Assembly: GCA_023488685.1 (NCBI GenBank)
Contig: JAMDDR010000560.1
Span: 1-60,301 of the forward strand
Length of the DNA: 60,301 bases
Direction of reading: 5' to 3'
DNA from: Chloroflexota bacterium
Lineage (GTDB): Bacteria > Chloroflexota > Anaerolineae > J036 > Brachytrichaceae
This document shows positions 9,601 through 16,382 of the stretch, piece after piece. The position numbers were made by a program, and so were the translations under genes. The notes under the pieces were generated by a model. The model made no database searches. It was not told the origin of the DNA and was given only the letters and a program-made list of their open reading frames with translations. Numbering within the stretch: position 1 is the stretch's first letter; each line of letters starts with the position of its first letter.

Positions 9601-10972
9601 GCTGGGACCGGAGGGGGTCGGCAAATACGCTTTCGCCGTCGTCATCATCGGATGGTTCGACATCCTGATGAACTTCGGTCTGAACACGTTCCTCACACGC
9701 GAAGTGGCACGCGACAAGGCGCACGCCAACAAATATCTATACAACACGACCGTGTTGCGGCTGCTGTTGGGGCTCGGGACGGCGCCGTTGGTCATCCTGG
9801 TGATCCTGCTCTGGGGTGTTGCATTCGACCTGGCCGGCGATACGGCGCTGGCCATCGCGTTGCTTGCCGTGGGCCAGGTCATCAGCAGCCTTTCCACTGG
9901 CCTGAGCGCGCTGTTCTTTGCCCACGAAAAAGCCGAGTTCCCCGCGGCGTTGACCATCGTCAGCTCACTCATCAAGGTCAGTCTGGGCGCAGTTGCGCTG
10001 CTGACAGGCTTTGGCATCATCGGGCTGGCCCTGACGTCCATCATCACCAATATTGCCACGTTAGCCATCCTGCTCTTCGTCACAGTGCGGACGTTCTTCG
10101 TGCCGCACCGCGAAGATGACCCACAGATGAGGCGGGGCATGCTGCGCGAATCCTTCCCCCTCATGCTCAATCATCTGCTGGCTACCCTGTTCTTCAAGGT
10201 CGATGTGCCGCTACTCGAAGCGATGAAGTCGGCAACAGTGGTGGGTTGGTACAGCGCCGCCTATAAGTACGTCGATGCGTTCAACATCATCCCATCCTTC
10301 TTCACCCAGTCGATTTTCCCAGCCATGTCGCGTATGGCAAACCAGTCTGACAATGCCATGGCGCGGTCCTACATCCTATCGCTCAAGCTGTTGGTGATGA
10401 CCGCGCTGCCGCTGGCCATCCTGAGCACCTTCCTCGCGCCGTATATGATCGGTCTGCTGGGTGGCGCGGAGTATCTGCCGCATGGGGCGATCGCACTTCA
10501 GATCATGATCTGGAGCATCCCCTTCGGGTGGATCAACAGCGTCACGAACTACGCCCTGATCGCCGTCAACCAGCAGCGCGCGCTCACGCGTGCCTTCATC
10601 ATCGGTCTGACGTTCAACGTCATCGCCAACCTGATCCTCATCCCCCTGTATTCGTACCAGGCCGCCGCTGCCGTCACCATCTTCTCCGAGATCGTCGAGG
10701 GTGGCGCATTCTACTTCTACGTGCGCCGGCACATCGTCAAGGTGAACTGGCTCGACGTGCTGGGCCGGCCGGCGCTGGCGGCCGCCTTGATGGCCGGGGT
10801 CATTTTCTTCTCGACGAACAGCGGTTGGCTCGTCCTTGGCGTCGTCTTCGGCGTTGCAACATACCTGGGCGCACTGGTGCTCACCGGGGTGCTTTCACCT
10901 ATCGACCGTGCCATACTGGCGCCGCTGCTTCCGGCCCGGTTTCGCCGCGAAATAAAGACCTCACAGGTCTAG
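6656..10972 (+). CDS. YfhO-like membrane protein fused to an oligosaccharide flippase
   Basis: A giant membrane protein of 1438 residues. Residues 1 to about 945 form a YfhO-like module: multiple membrane segments, then an extracytoplasmic part with ADSYYPGWRAFI and the terminal YTVRFKYSPDSFRIG plus a last helix. YfhO relatives act in lipid-linked glycan or teichoic acid glycosylation. From about residue 950 a Wzx/MATE-like flippase starts (RRIAKNSLVLTGFNLVSRL, VLGPEGVGKYAFA, then about 12-14 membrane helices). The fusion would couple glycosyl transfer to flipping of a lipid-linked glycan; this is inference. Between about residues 855 and 903 lies a low-complexity insertion with two PSTLGR units that interrupts a conserved turn. 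The ATG at 6656 follows AAGGTAAG. Confidence 0.8.
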   Translation: MRASHRASRLATLVCVAFLLVLPLTLFLSVTVGSATLLPADNLFDWEPFRSAAASFGVTRPQNHLLSDLILENYPWKQFIIESIRQGELPLWNPYLFAGIPFLAAGQHSALYPLSILYYVLPLEKAYGWFTVLNLGLAGVFMFLYMRTLGLRRASATFAGIAYQLSGFLIVSVVFPMIVAAAAWLPLILAMCEHIIRQSPGLRGRASSVPWVVIGAFAITMHILAGHVEITVYAALITALYCMWRLGSVWLDERRNKPAEPGKATGLRPPPAVLRPLGWLAIMALLGAGISAIQLVPLFEVVQTSFRAARSSLSEVMDYGFPVRHILLWLMPNFYGNPAHHTFFDLFTWSTQTVTTPSGHTDWGMKNYVEGGAYIGISTLLFAGIATARYLVALLKRYRARTTLSSPLLSTGEKGHTPTGFFIVLGLLSISFMFGTPLYALLYYGLPGINQLHSPFRWVFAFTLCLAGLAGMGTEWVIGHGQGKRDEQRAGDRISIPIARLSFAGIAIGVLVLLGLVAVRVAWPAFEPLVTRALQSLAKANEGFASAQAFFSYEARNVAIFAVLLIASCALLLLARRFAARTWWGVLAIALLAVDLNIAWVGFNPSVDPKLLQVQPEAVRFLQQDKSLWRFTTYDPYGLKPFNANAGWLYHLQDIRGYDSIIPRQYVEYMQLIEPQGELMYNRIAPLSQPASLESPLLDLLNVKYVLTNITTTINTPGFTQVFEGDGLRIYQNERVMPRAFTLPGSSALLTHNFAASVQTNDPRQYVMVDANCGVTDAGCVIPRAAPYTPANVTVYKNNEVWVDAQITQTSWLILADSYYPGWRAFIRPFGGTDKDEHEVQVVPANGNFRAVKLEIAEIQTATSESDKLGEAQLGAQSPISPSTLGRQPSTLGRNLQAPTAAAYTVRFKYSPDSFRIGAFASFISLAALLLIAAVYLWRLFYHEGLASSPVRRIAKNSLVLTGFNLVSRLIDFAFAILMLRVLGPEGVGKYAFAVVIIGWFDILMNFGLNTFLTREVARDKAHANKYLYNTTVLRLLLGLGTAPLVILVILLWGVAFDLAGDTALAIALLAVGQVISSLSTGLSALFFAHEKAEFPAALTIVSSLIKVSLGAVALLTGFGIIGLALTSIITNIATLAILLFVTVRTFFVPHREDDPQMRRGMLRESFPLMLNHLLATLFFKVDVPLLEAMKSATVVGWYSAAYKYVDAFNIIPSFFTQSIFPAMSRMANQSDNAMARSYILSLKLLVMTALPLAILSTFLAPYMIGLLGGAEYLPHGAIALQIMIWSIPFGWINSVTNYALIAVNQQRALTRAFIIGLTFNVIANLILIPLYSYQAAAAVTIFSEIVEGGAFYFYVRRHIVKVNWLDVLGRPALAAALMAGVIFFSTNSGWLVLGVVFGVATYLGALVLTGVLSPIDRAILAPLLPARFRREIKTSQV
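9298..9337 (+). repeat. 21-bp-period direct repeat inside a coding region
   Basis: CCCAGTACTCTGGGCCGC occurs at 9299-9316 and again at 9320-9337. Each unit contains a small hairpin (CCCAG/CTGGG). Just before it are two AATCTC iterations like those seen between genes elsewhere in this window. The period of 21 keeps the frame and encodes PSTLGRQ-PSTLGRN. Confidence 0.9.
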
Positions 10973-10990
10973 GAATCCTGTGAGGTCTTT
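10954..10990. terminator. Bidirectional terminator
   Basis: A perfect 14-bp stem, AAAGACCTCACAGG (10954-10967) with CCTGTGAGGTCTTT (10977-10990), has a 9-base loop containing the TAG stop of the flippase gene. T-rich sequence follows on either strand. It separates two convergent genes. Confidence 0.8.
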
Positions 10991-11004
10991 CACCCGGGTC
11001 AACC

Positions 11005-12366
11005 CTATGCCACCGCGCACACAGACTTGTTCTTCAGCCAAAACGGCGGGAGGTAGGCTGGCGCCGTCGAGAGCGGCAACACCTCGTCTGCCAGCGTGAT
11101 ACCGAGCTGGTCGCGCATGAAAGCGCGGCGCGCACCGATGCGGGCCCACACATCGGGATACTTGGATTGCAGTTCCGCACGCAGCGACGCGTCGGCGATC
11201 GCCAGTGTGTCTTCGCAGTTCAACGCCTGGCCCGCGCGAAGCGGATACGGGATGATATCCGTTTGTAGCGCCATTCCTGAAGCGATTGCTTCGGTGCTCC
11301 CTGGCCGGATGGGGGTATGCACCCACTCGTCGAACGAAACCAGGTGACCTGGATTCAGCATGGAGTTGAACGGCGCGTTACCGAACGCCGCCGTGACAGC
11401 TTTATGAATCTCACCCCCTGTTACTCCAATCCGCAGCGTCTGGTACCAGGTTGCCATGGCACGGAAGTAGGGCGTTACCACGCCGGTGAAGAACGCTTCA
11501 TCCACCTGGTCGAGCACCATACCGGCGCGGCAAACCAGGCTGCCCCAAAAACTGGCTGCGGTGGTGGCGCCATCGCCCAGTTCGATCCGCTTTGCGCTCG
11601 GGCTGCGCAAGCCGACGATGTTCCCCTTGCCGGTGGCGCACATGATATGGGCAGAAAGCGGGTCGCCCTCGTAACGCATCAACCCAACGGCTTCGAACTC
11701 ACTCATGCCTGGGCGCAGGCCGTGTAGAAGCCGGAAAACACAGGCAGAAGCGCGCATCGCCGACCACTCGAACGCCGCAATTTGGGCAGCCGAGTTGTTG
11801 GCGCGCAGTCCATGGGTGGGGTGCATCATCTGGTGGGTCACGTCGGTCACACTGCCATCGGCGCCGACGAGCGATCTGAGCACATCGACCATGTAGGCGG
11901 GCACAAAAGCCGGCCTGGTGGGATCGTCGGTTTCCTCCGGCTCCAGGTATTTCCAGCCCACCACCCCTACCCGCGCGCCTCGGCCTATACCAACAGTGCC
12001 CAACACGTCCGCCAGGCGGGGCGCATCACTGCGCGGCTGCCCGGCCAGGCTCAGCGATTGACACAATAGCGCGTCGACCCACGGCGTTGTCAGCGGAACA
12101 TAGCCGCGACCCTCGTTGCCGACGACCATAAAACGCTGCTGGCGTGGACCAACCAGCAATAAAGCCTCTTCGAAACGCGGGTCGTATCCGGTAAGAAAGG
12201 CCAGGTTGGCCAGGTGTTCACGGTCCCCATAGACAACCACCCAATCCACACCAGCCTTGCTATAGAGCAAGTGGACGCGCTGTTCATACGCTTCAGCAGC
12301 GATCTGCGGACACGAGGGGGGAATGTCTTCTGAAGGGAATGGGATCTCCCGTAACTCAATTTTCAT
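11005..12366 (-). CDS. M24 (Xaa-Pro aminopeptidase-like) family protein, metal site degenerate
   Basis: A 453-residue protein starting MKIELREIPFP, with an N-terminal creatinase-like domain (HLANLAFLTGYDPRFEEALL) and a C-terminal pita-bread domain (from about residue 200). Active family members bind two metals through Asp, Asp, His, Glu and Glu. Here I see the first Asp in ELGDGATT, a His in NPGHLVSFDEW and the last Glu in NCEDT. The second Asp is not evident (AASFWGSLV), and the usual EPG glutamate position reads TDIIP. It may therefore be a non-peptidase or have altered chemistry. The frame extends upstream to 12453 but the ATG at 12366 fits the family start. Confidence 0.7.
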   Translation of the reverse strand: MKIELREIPFPSEDIPPSCPQIAAEAYEQRVHLLYSKAGVDWVVVYGDREHLANLAFLTGYDPRFEEALLLVGPRQQRFMVVGNEGRGYVPLTTPWVDALLCQSLSLAGQPRSDAPRLADVLGTVGIGRGARVGVVGWKYLEPEETDDPTRPAFVPAYMVDVLRSLVGADGSVTDVTHQMMHPTHGLRANNSAAQIAAFEWSAMRASACVFRLLHGLRPGMSEFEAVGLMRYEGDPLSAHIMCATGKGNIVGLRSPSAKRIELGDGATTAASFWGSLVCRAGMVLDQVDEAFFTGVVTPYFRAMATWYQTLRIGVTGGEIHKAVTAAFGNAPFNSMLNPGHLVSFDEWVHTPIRPGSTEAIASGMALQTDIIPYPLRAGQALNCEDTLAIADASLRAELQSKYPDVWARIGARRAFMRDQLGITLADEVLPLSTAPAYLPPFWLKNKSVCAVA

Positions 12367-12476
12367 CTTTATGCACCTGCAATTAAATGCCAGCCCACGA
12401 GGCGCCGGCGGGGTAATGGGCAGTGTAGCACAATGCCGTATGAACAGCTTCAAAGGACCAGCTAAAATAAGCAGCT

Positions 12477-13457
12477 ATGAACTACCGCAAGCTCGGTAAC
12501 ACTGGCCTGAAAGTCAGCGAATTATGCCTGGGCACGATGACCTTTCTATGGACGTCGGATGAGCCAGCCTCGTTTTCCGTCCTGTCGGCTTTTGCCGGCG
12601 CCGGCGGCAACTTTCTGGATACCGCAGACGTCTACTCGCGCTGGGCGCCGAATAATCCAGGTGGGACCGCCGAAACGGTCATCGGCAAATGGTTGCGAGA
12701 CACCAACCGCCCGCGCGACCGGTTCATCATCGCTACCAAAGGGCGCAGCCAGATGGGCGACGAGCCCAACGACGCCGGCGCGTCTCGCGCTCACCTGGTA
12801 CCCGCGCTCGAAGCGAGCCTGCGGCGCCTGCAAACAGACTATGTTGACCTCTACCAGATTCACTGGCCGGATATGGAAACGCCGCTCGAAGAAACGCTGC
12901 GCGCACTCGACGACATGGTGAGTAGCGGCAAGGTGCGCTACATTGGCGCCAGCAACTACCCGGCCTGGTATCTGATGAAGTCGTTGTGGATCAGTGACGT
13001 GCGTGACTACGTCCGCTTTGAGAGCGTGCAACCCCATTACAATCTGATGCATCGGGCCGAGTTTGAGCGTGAGTTGATGGACGTGTGCAAAGATCAGCGC
13101 CTGGGCGTAATCCCCTACAGCCCACTTGCCGGCGGGTTCCTGACCGGCAAATACCGCAAGGGACAGCCCATCCCATCCGGCTCGCGGGGGGAGAATAACG
13201 AGCGTATCCGCAAGTACGCAGAAAGTGAGCGCGGCCAGCTTACACTCGGCAAGCTGGAAGAAATCGGTATCGCCCACGGAAAAACGATCCTGCAAACCGC
13301 GCTGGCCTGGTTGCTCACCAACCCCGTCGTAACAGCCCCAATTATCGGCGCCAATACCATCGAGCAACTGAACGAGTCGCTTGGGGCAGCCGGCTACCGG
13401 CTGACCGAGGCGGAGATGGACGCGCTGAACAAGCTGGGGGAAGAGAAGAGAGATTAG
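12477..13457 (+). CDS. Aldo/keto reductase
   Basis: A full-length 326-residue NADPH-dependent aldo/keto reductase. The N-terminal YRKLGNTGLKVSELCLGTMTF, the DTADVYS segment (catalytic Asp and Tyr), ATKG (Lys) and QIHWPD (His) give the complete catalytic tetrad. YSPLAGGFLTGKY and APIIGANTIEQL are the cofactor-side signatures. The substrate is not predictable; YajO/YghZ-type relatives reduce aldehydes or sugars. The last codons fall in an AGAGATT repeat, which supplies the stop. Confidence 0.92.
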   Translation: MNYRKLGNTGLKVSELCLGTMTFLWTSDEPASFSVLSAFAGAGGNFLDTADVYSRWAPNNPGGTAETVIGKWLRDTNRPRDRFIIATKGRSQMGDEPNDAGASRAHLVPALEASLRRLQTDYVDLYQIHWPDMETPLEETLRALDDMVSSGKVRYIGASNYPAWYLMKSLWISDVRDYVRFESVQPHYNLMHRAEFERELMDVCKDQRLGVIPYSPLAGGFLTGKYRKGQPIPSGSRGENNERIRKYAESERGQLTLGKLEEIGIAHGKTILQTALAWLLTNPVVTAPIIGANTIEQLNESLGAAGYRLTEAEMDALNKLGEEKRD

Positions 13458-13560
13458 AGATTAGAGATTGGAGATTGACGCTGGGAAATGAGCAATTGAT
13501 AACGACTGACTAGCGACCAGCGACCAACAACCAACAACCAGCGACCAATAGGAGATTGAC
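13444..13560. repeat. Short iterated repeats (AGAGATT and GCGACCAACAACCA types)
   Basis: AGAGATTAGAGATTAGAGATT runs from about 13449, followed by GGAGATTGACG. From 13513 come iterations of GCGACCA and ACAACCA. The first block contains the stop of the aldo/keto reductase; the last, GGAGATTGACATTG, contains the likely ribosome binding site of the next gene. Confidence 0.8.
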
Positions 13561-13561
13561 A

Positions 13562-13750
13562 TTGAAAACTCTACATGGCCAGTGGCCGATCCTCGTGTTC
13601 GTGCTCATGTTTCTCGTCCTGCCGATGGCAACCATCCCAGGGATGTTTGATGCTATTTTCATCGTACTGGGCGGCTTCACGTTCGTCATCCTCGGGCTGG
13701 TCATCGCAGCACTGATCACAGGCCGGTCGAAGACGGCCAATGGCGAATAG
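13562..13750 (+). CDS. Small two-helix membrane protein
   Basis: A 62-residue protein from TTG 13562, chosen because GGAG at 13551-13554 is 7 bases upstream (TTG 13556 would be too close). It consists almost entirely of two hydrophobic segments (WPILVFVLMFLVLPMATIPG and IVLGGFTFVILGLVIAALI) with a short basic tail. No family is recognised. Its end overlaps the start of the UbiX-like gene by 11 bases, suggesting translational coupling. Confidence 0.55.
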   Translation: MKTLHGQWPILVFVLMFLVLPMATIPGMFDAIFIVLGGFTFVILGLVIAALITGRSKTANGE

Positions 13751-14435
13751 CTCGGTGAGCAACGAGAGCAGCATCACCCAACAAGAAAGGGAAACAGATA
13801 GCGAGACGGCATCTGGCGACCCGCTATTGACTGTCGGTGAACTGTCATCTCCATTTCAGCCACGCGAGCCAAAGCGCCTCATCATCGCCATCAGTGGTGC
13901 GAGTGGCGCAGTTTTGGGCATACGGCTACTGCAGGTGTTACAGCAGTCACAGATAGAGACCCACCTCGTCATCAGTCCGGCCGCCGCGCAAACCATCACG
14001 AACGAGACAGACTGGTCCGTCAAACAGGTGGAGGCGCTTGCACAGGTGGTGCACGCCCACCGCGATATCGGGGCCACCATCGCCAGCGGTTCGTTTAGAA
14101 CGATGGGGATGGTCATCGTACCTTGCTCGGTAAAGATGATGTCGAGCATTGCCTATGGGATCACCAACGATTTGATTGCCCGTGCTGCCGATGTCTGTCT
14201 GAAGGAGGGCCGGCCCGTAATTGCGGTGTTCCGGGAAACACCGCTGCACGTGGGCCATCTGCGCGCGCTCACCCAATTCGCCGAGATGGGTGGGGTCGTG
14301 TTCCCGCCGGTGCCGGCCTTTTACGCGCGACCGGCCAGTGTGGACGAGATGGTGACTCATACCGTAGGGCGCATCCTGGATCGATTGAACATCGACAATC
14401 AACTGGTGAAGCGCTGGACAGGTGTCCGGAAATGA
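13740..14435 (+). CDS. ubiX: UbiX-family flavin prenyltransferase
   Basis: UbiX enzymes attach a dimethylallyl group to FMN to make the prenylated cofactor used by UbiD-type decarboxylases. The core (from about residue 43) shows the flavoprotein fold start RLIIAISGASGAVLGIRLL, GSFRTMGMVIVPCSVKMMSS, and the late RETPLHVGHLRALTQFAEMG and PPVPAFYARPASV segments. The protein has 231 residues, with an N-terminal extension of about 40 not usual for the family, so the true start could be internal. It overlaps the genes before and after (ATGA at 14432). No UbiD decarboxylase is in the window. Confidence 0.9.
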   Translation: MANSSVSNESSITQQERETDSETASGDPLLTVGELSSPFQPREPKRLIIAISGASGAVLGIRLLQVLQQSQIETHLVISPAAAQTITNETDWSVKQVEALAQVVHAHRDIGATIASGSFRTMGMVIVPCSVKMMSSIAYGITNDLIARAADVCLKEGRPVIAVFRETPLHVGHLRALTQFAEMGGVVFPPVPAFYARPASVDEMVTHTVGRILDRLNIDNQLVKRWTGVRK

Positions 14436-14911
14436 TGGAACCGGGAAACGATCATCTACGGCGCGAAATATTAGCCTTTCTGGCACGCCACAACGTGATG
14501 ACACTCGCCTACCAGGATGAGGATGGGCCCGGCGCCTGCGCGGTGTGGTTCGCCGTGGCGGACAACCTGACCTGTTACTTCCTGTCGTCCCAGGCGACGC
14601 GGCACGGCACCGCGTTGGCAAATGGCGGTAAGATAGCTTTTACCATTCAGAAAGATGAACAGGATTGGCGATCGATTCAGGGCATTCAAGGCACGGGCTT
14701 TTGCCAACCCGTAACTGCCGAACACCGGGAGACCGCATGGCAGGCGTATAGCAACCGGTTTCCGTTCATCATAAAACCCTTTCAGGCTATTGCGACGGCG
14801 CTGGCCGCAATGACCCTATGGTCGATCACTCCTGATTGGTTGCGGCTGGTCGACAATACGAAAGGCTTTGGTCATAAGGAGGAGCTTTTTCTCGACGCGC
14901 AGATGATTTAG
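14432..14911 (+). CDS. Pyridoxamine 5'-phosphate oxidase-related flavin-binding protein
   Basis: A 159-residue split-barrel protein of the PPOX/YhbP type: REILAFLARHNVMTLAYQDE, then CAVWFAVADNLTCYFLSSQATRHG and GKIAFTIQKDE, the usual FMN-side segments. Its start codon overlaps the ubiX stop (ATGA), so the two are co-translated. The pairing suggests a flavin link, since UbiX makes prenyl-FMN. The substrate is unknown. Confidence 0.8.
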   Translation: MMEPGNDHLRREILAFLARHNVMTLAYQDEDGPGACAVWFAVADNLTCYFLSSQATRHGTALANGGKIAFTIQKDEQDWRSIQGIQGTGFCQPVTAEHRETAWQAYSNRFPFIIKPFQAIATALAAMTLWSITPDWLRLVDNTKGFGHKEELFLDAQMI

Positions 14912-15024
14912 ACTATTCACTTGAAGATAGAAGAGATACGTTGTTCACGCGTGTGCCAGAAGCCCCCCAGGAGGCCGCTTTTAATATCACGCATGTTCGT
15001 TGACCAAAGGAGACAGTGCTCAAG

Positions 15025-16344
15025 ATGTTTCGCAGACTGCTGCACGCAATATCCATTGCGGCGATAGCAGCGACCGTATCGACGACAAGCGTCGTATTCA
15101 CCGTGTCCCCTGCTTTCGCACAAAACCGCCCGAGCACGGCTTCGCAGTATCGTGCCATCGCCCAGGGGAGTGAAGTGACTGTCATGGTCGCCTCCCTGAA
15201 TGTGCGCGCCCAGCCCAGCCTGAAAGCAAAGATCATCGGCAAACTGAAAGGTGGGGCCAAGGTTCAGACACTCGGTACGTCGACTGACGGCGCATGGTGG
15301 ATCATCAACCATAAGGGCGTACAGGCTTACATCATGGCGCGTTACACGCAAGCCGGTGGCGTCTATCGCCCAGCGTCGTCCACTAAGACGACGTCCACGA
15401 AAACAACCACAAAAAGCACCAGCGCGGGTGGCTTTGAACTTGGCGGCCATATCCGGAGCACCGATTATCTGGGGCAAATGCGTGATATTGGGATGACATG
15501 GGTGAAGACGCAGGTGGTGATGCCAGGGGGCGCACCCGACATGTCGGGTATGATCAACGCCGTTCATGCCAACGGCATGAAGATCCTGATCGGCGCCGTC
15601 GGCGATCGTGGTCGCGCCAGCGATGGTGAATATCATAAGGAGTTCGCGCGCCAGTTGGCCGCGTTAGCGGCGCAAGGTGCAGATGCCATTGAAGTGTGGA
15701 ACGAACCCAATCTTGACCGCGAGTATGGATACGGCAAAGTGGATCCTGCCAACTACGTCAACATGCTGTACGAAGCCTATGGCGCGATCAAGGCGACCAA
15801 TCCCAACACACTGGTCATCGGCGGAGCCAATGCGCCCACGGGCGCGTTTGGCGGCGGCTGCACTGCCAACGGTTGCGACGATAGCTACTTCGTGGCTCGT
15901 ATGGGCCAACTGGGCGCCGACAAATACATGGACTGCATGGGCGCCCATCACAACGGCAGTATGGTCGGGCCTGACCAGACCCAGGGCGCGCCGACAGGCG
16001 ATCATTACTCGTGGTACTTCTGGGGCACGTTGGGCGTGACCTATAACGCCTTCGGCGGACGTGTCCCGATCTGCTGGACGGAACTGGGCTACGTGACAGG
16101 CGAGGGTATCGGCGCGCTGCCGGGTGGCTTTTCGTGGGGGTCGAGTACCACACTCGACAACCAGGCACAGTGGCTGGCTCGCGCCGCACAGTTGTCCCGT
16201 GACAGCGGCAAGGTTCGCCTGATGATCATCTGGAACATTGACTTTCGCCAGTGGGATGCCGATCCCCAAGCCGGTTACTCCATCTTCCGCCCTAACGGCG
16301 AATGCCGCGCCTGCGGCACACTCAAAGCCGCGATGGGGCGTTAA
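15025..16344 (+). CDS. Secreted SH3b plus clan GH-A glycosidase-like protein (paralogue 1)
   Basis: A secreted protein of about 440 residues. A signal peptide (MFRRLLHAISIAAIAATVST to ...PAFA) is followed by one bacterial SH3 domain (about 50-110: SLNVRAQPSLKAKIIGKL, GAWWII, ending AYIMARY), a Thr/Ser/Lys linker, and a TIM-barrel domain (from about 135). The barrel has WNEPN (acid/base Glu of clan GH-A) and CWTELGY (candidate nucleophile Glu), so it is probably an active glycosidase acting on the cell surface or wall glycans. Start: AAAGGAG lies 12 bases before ATG 15025 and 3 before GTG 15016, so either is possible. The next gene is a close paralogue. Confidence 0.8.
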   Translation: MFRRLLHAISIAAIAATVSTTSVVFTVSPAFAQNRPSTASQYRAIAQGSEVTVMVASLNVRAQPSLKAKIIGKLKGGAKVQTLGTSTDGAWWIINHKGVQAYIMARYTQAGGVYRPASSTKTTSTKTTTKSTSAGGFELGGHIRSTDYLGQMRDIGMTWVKTQVVMPGGAPDMSGMINAVHANGMKILIGAVGDRGRASDGEYHKEFARQLAALAAQGADAIEVWNEPNLDREYGYGKVDPANYVNMLYEAYGAIKATNPNTLVIGGANAPTGAFGGGCTANGCDDSYFVARMGQLGADKYMDCMGAHHNGSMVGPDQTQGAPTGDHYSWYFWGTLGVTYNAFGGRVPICWTELGYVTGEGIGALPGGFSWGSSTTLDNQAQWLARAAQLSRDSGKVRLMIIWNIDFRQWDADPQAGYSIFRPNGECRACGTLKAAMGR

Positions 16345-16382
16345 TATATCCACAAGCAAAGAAAGGAGAATAAATAGCAAAG

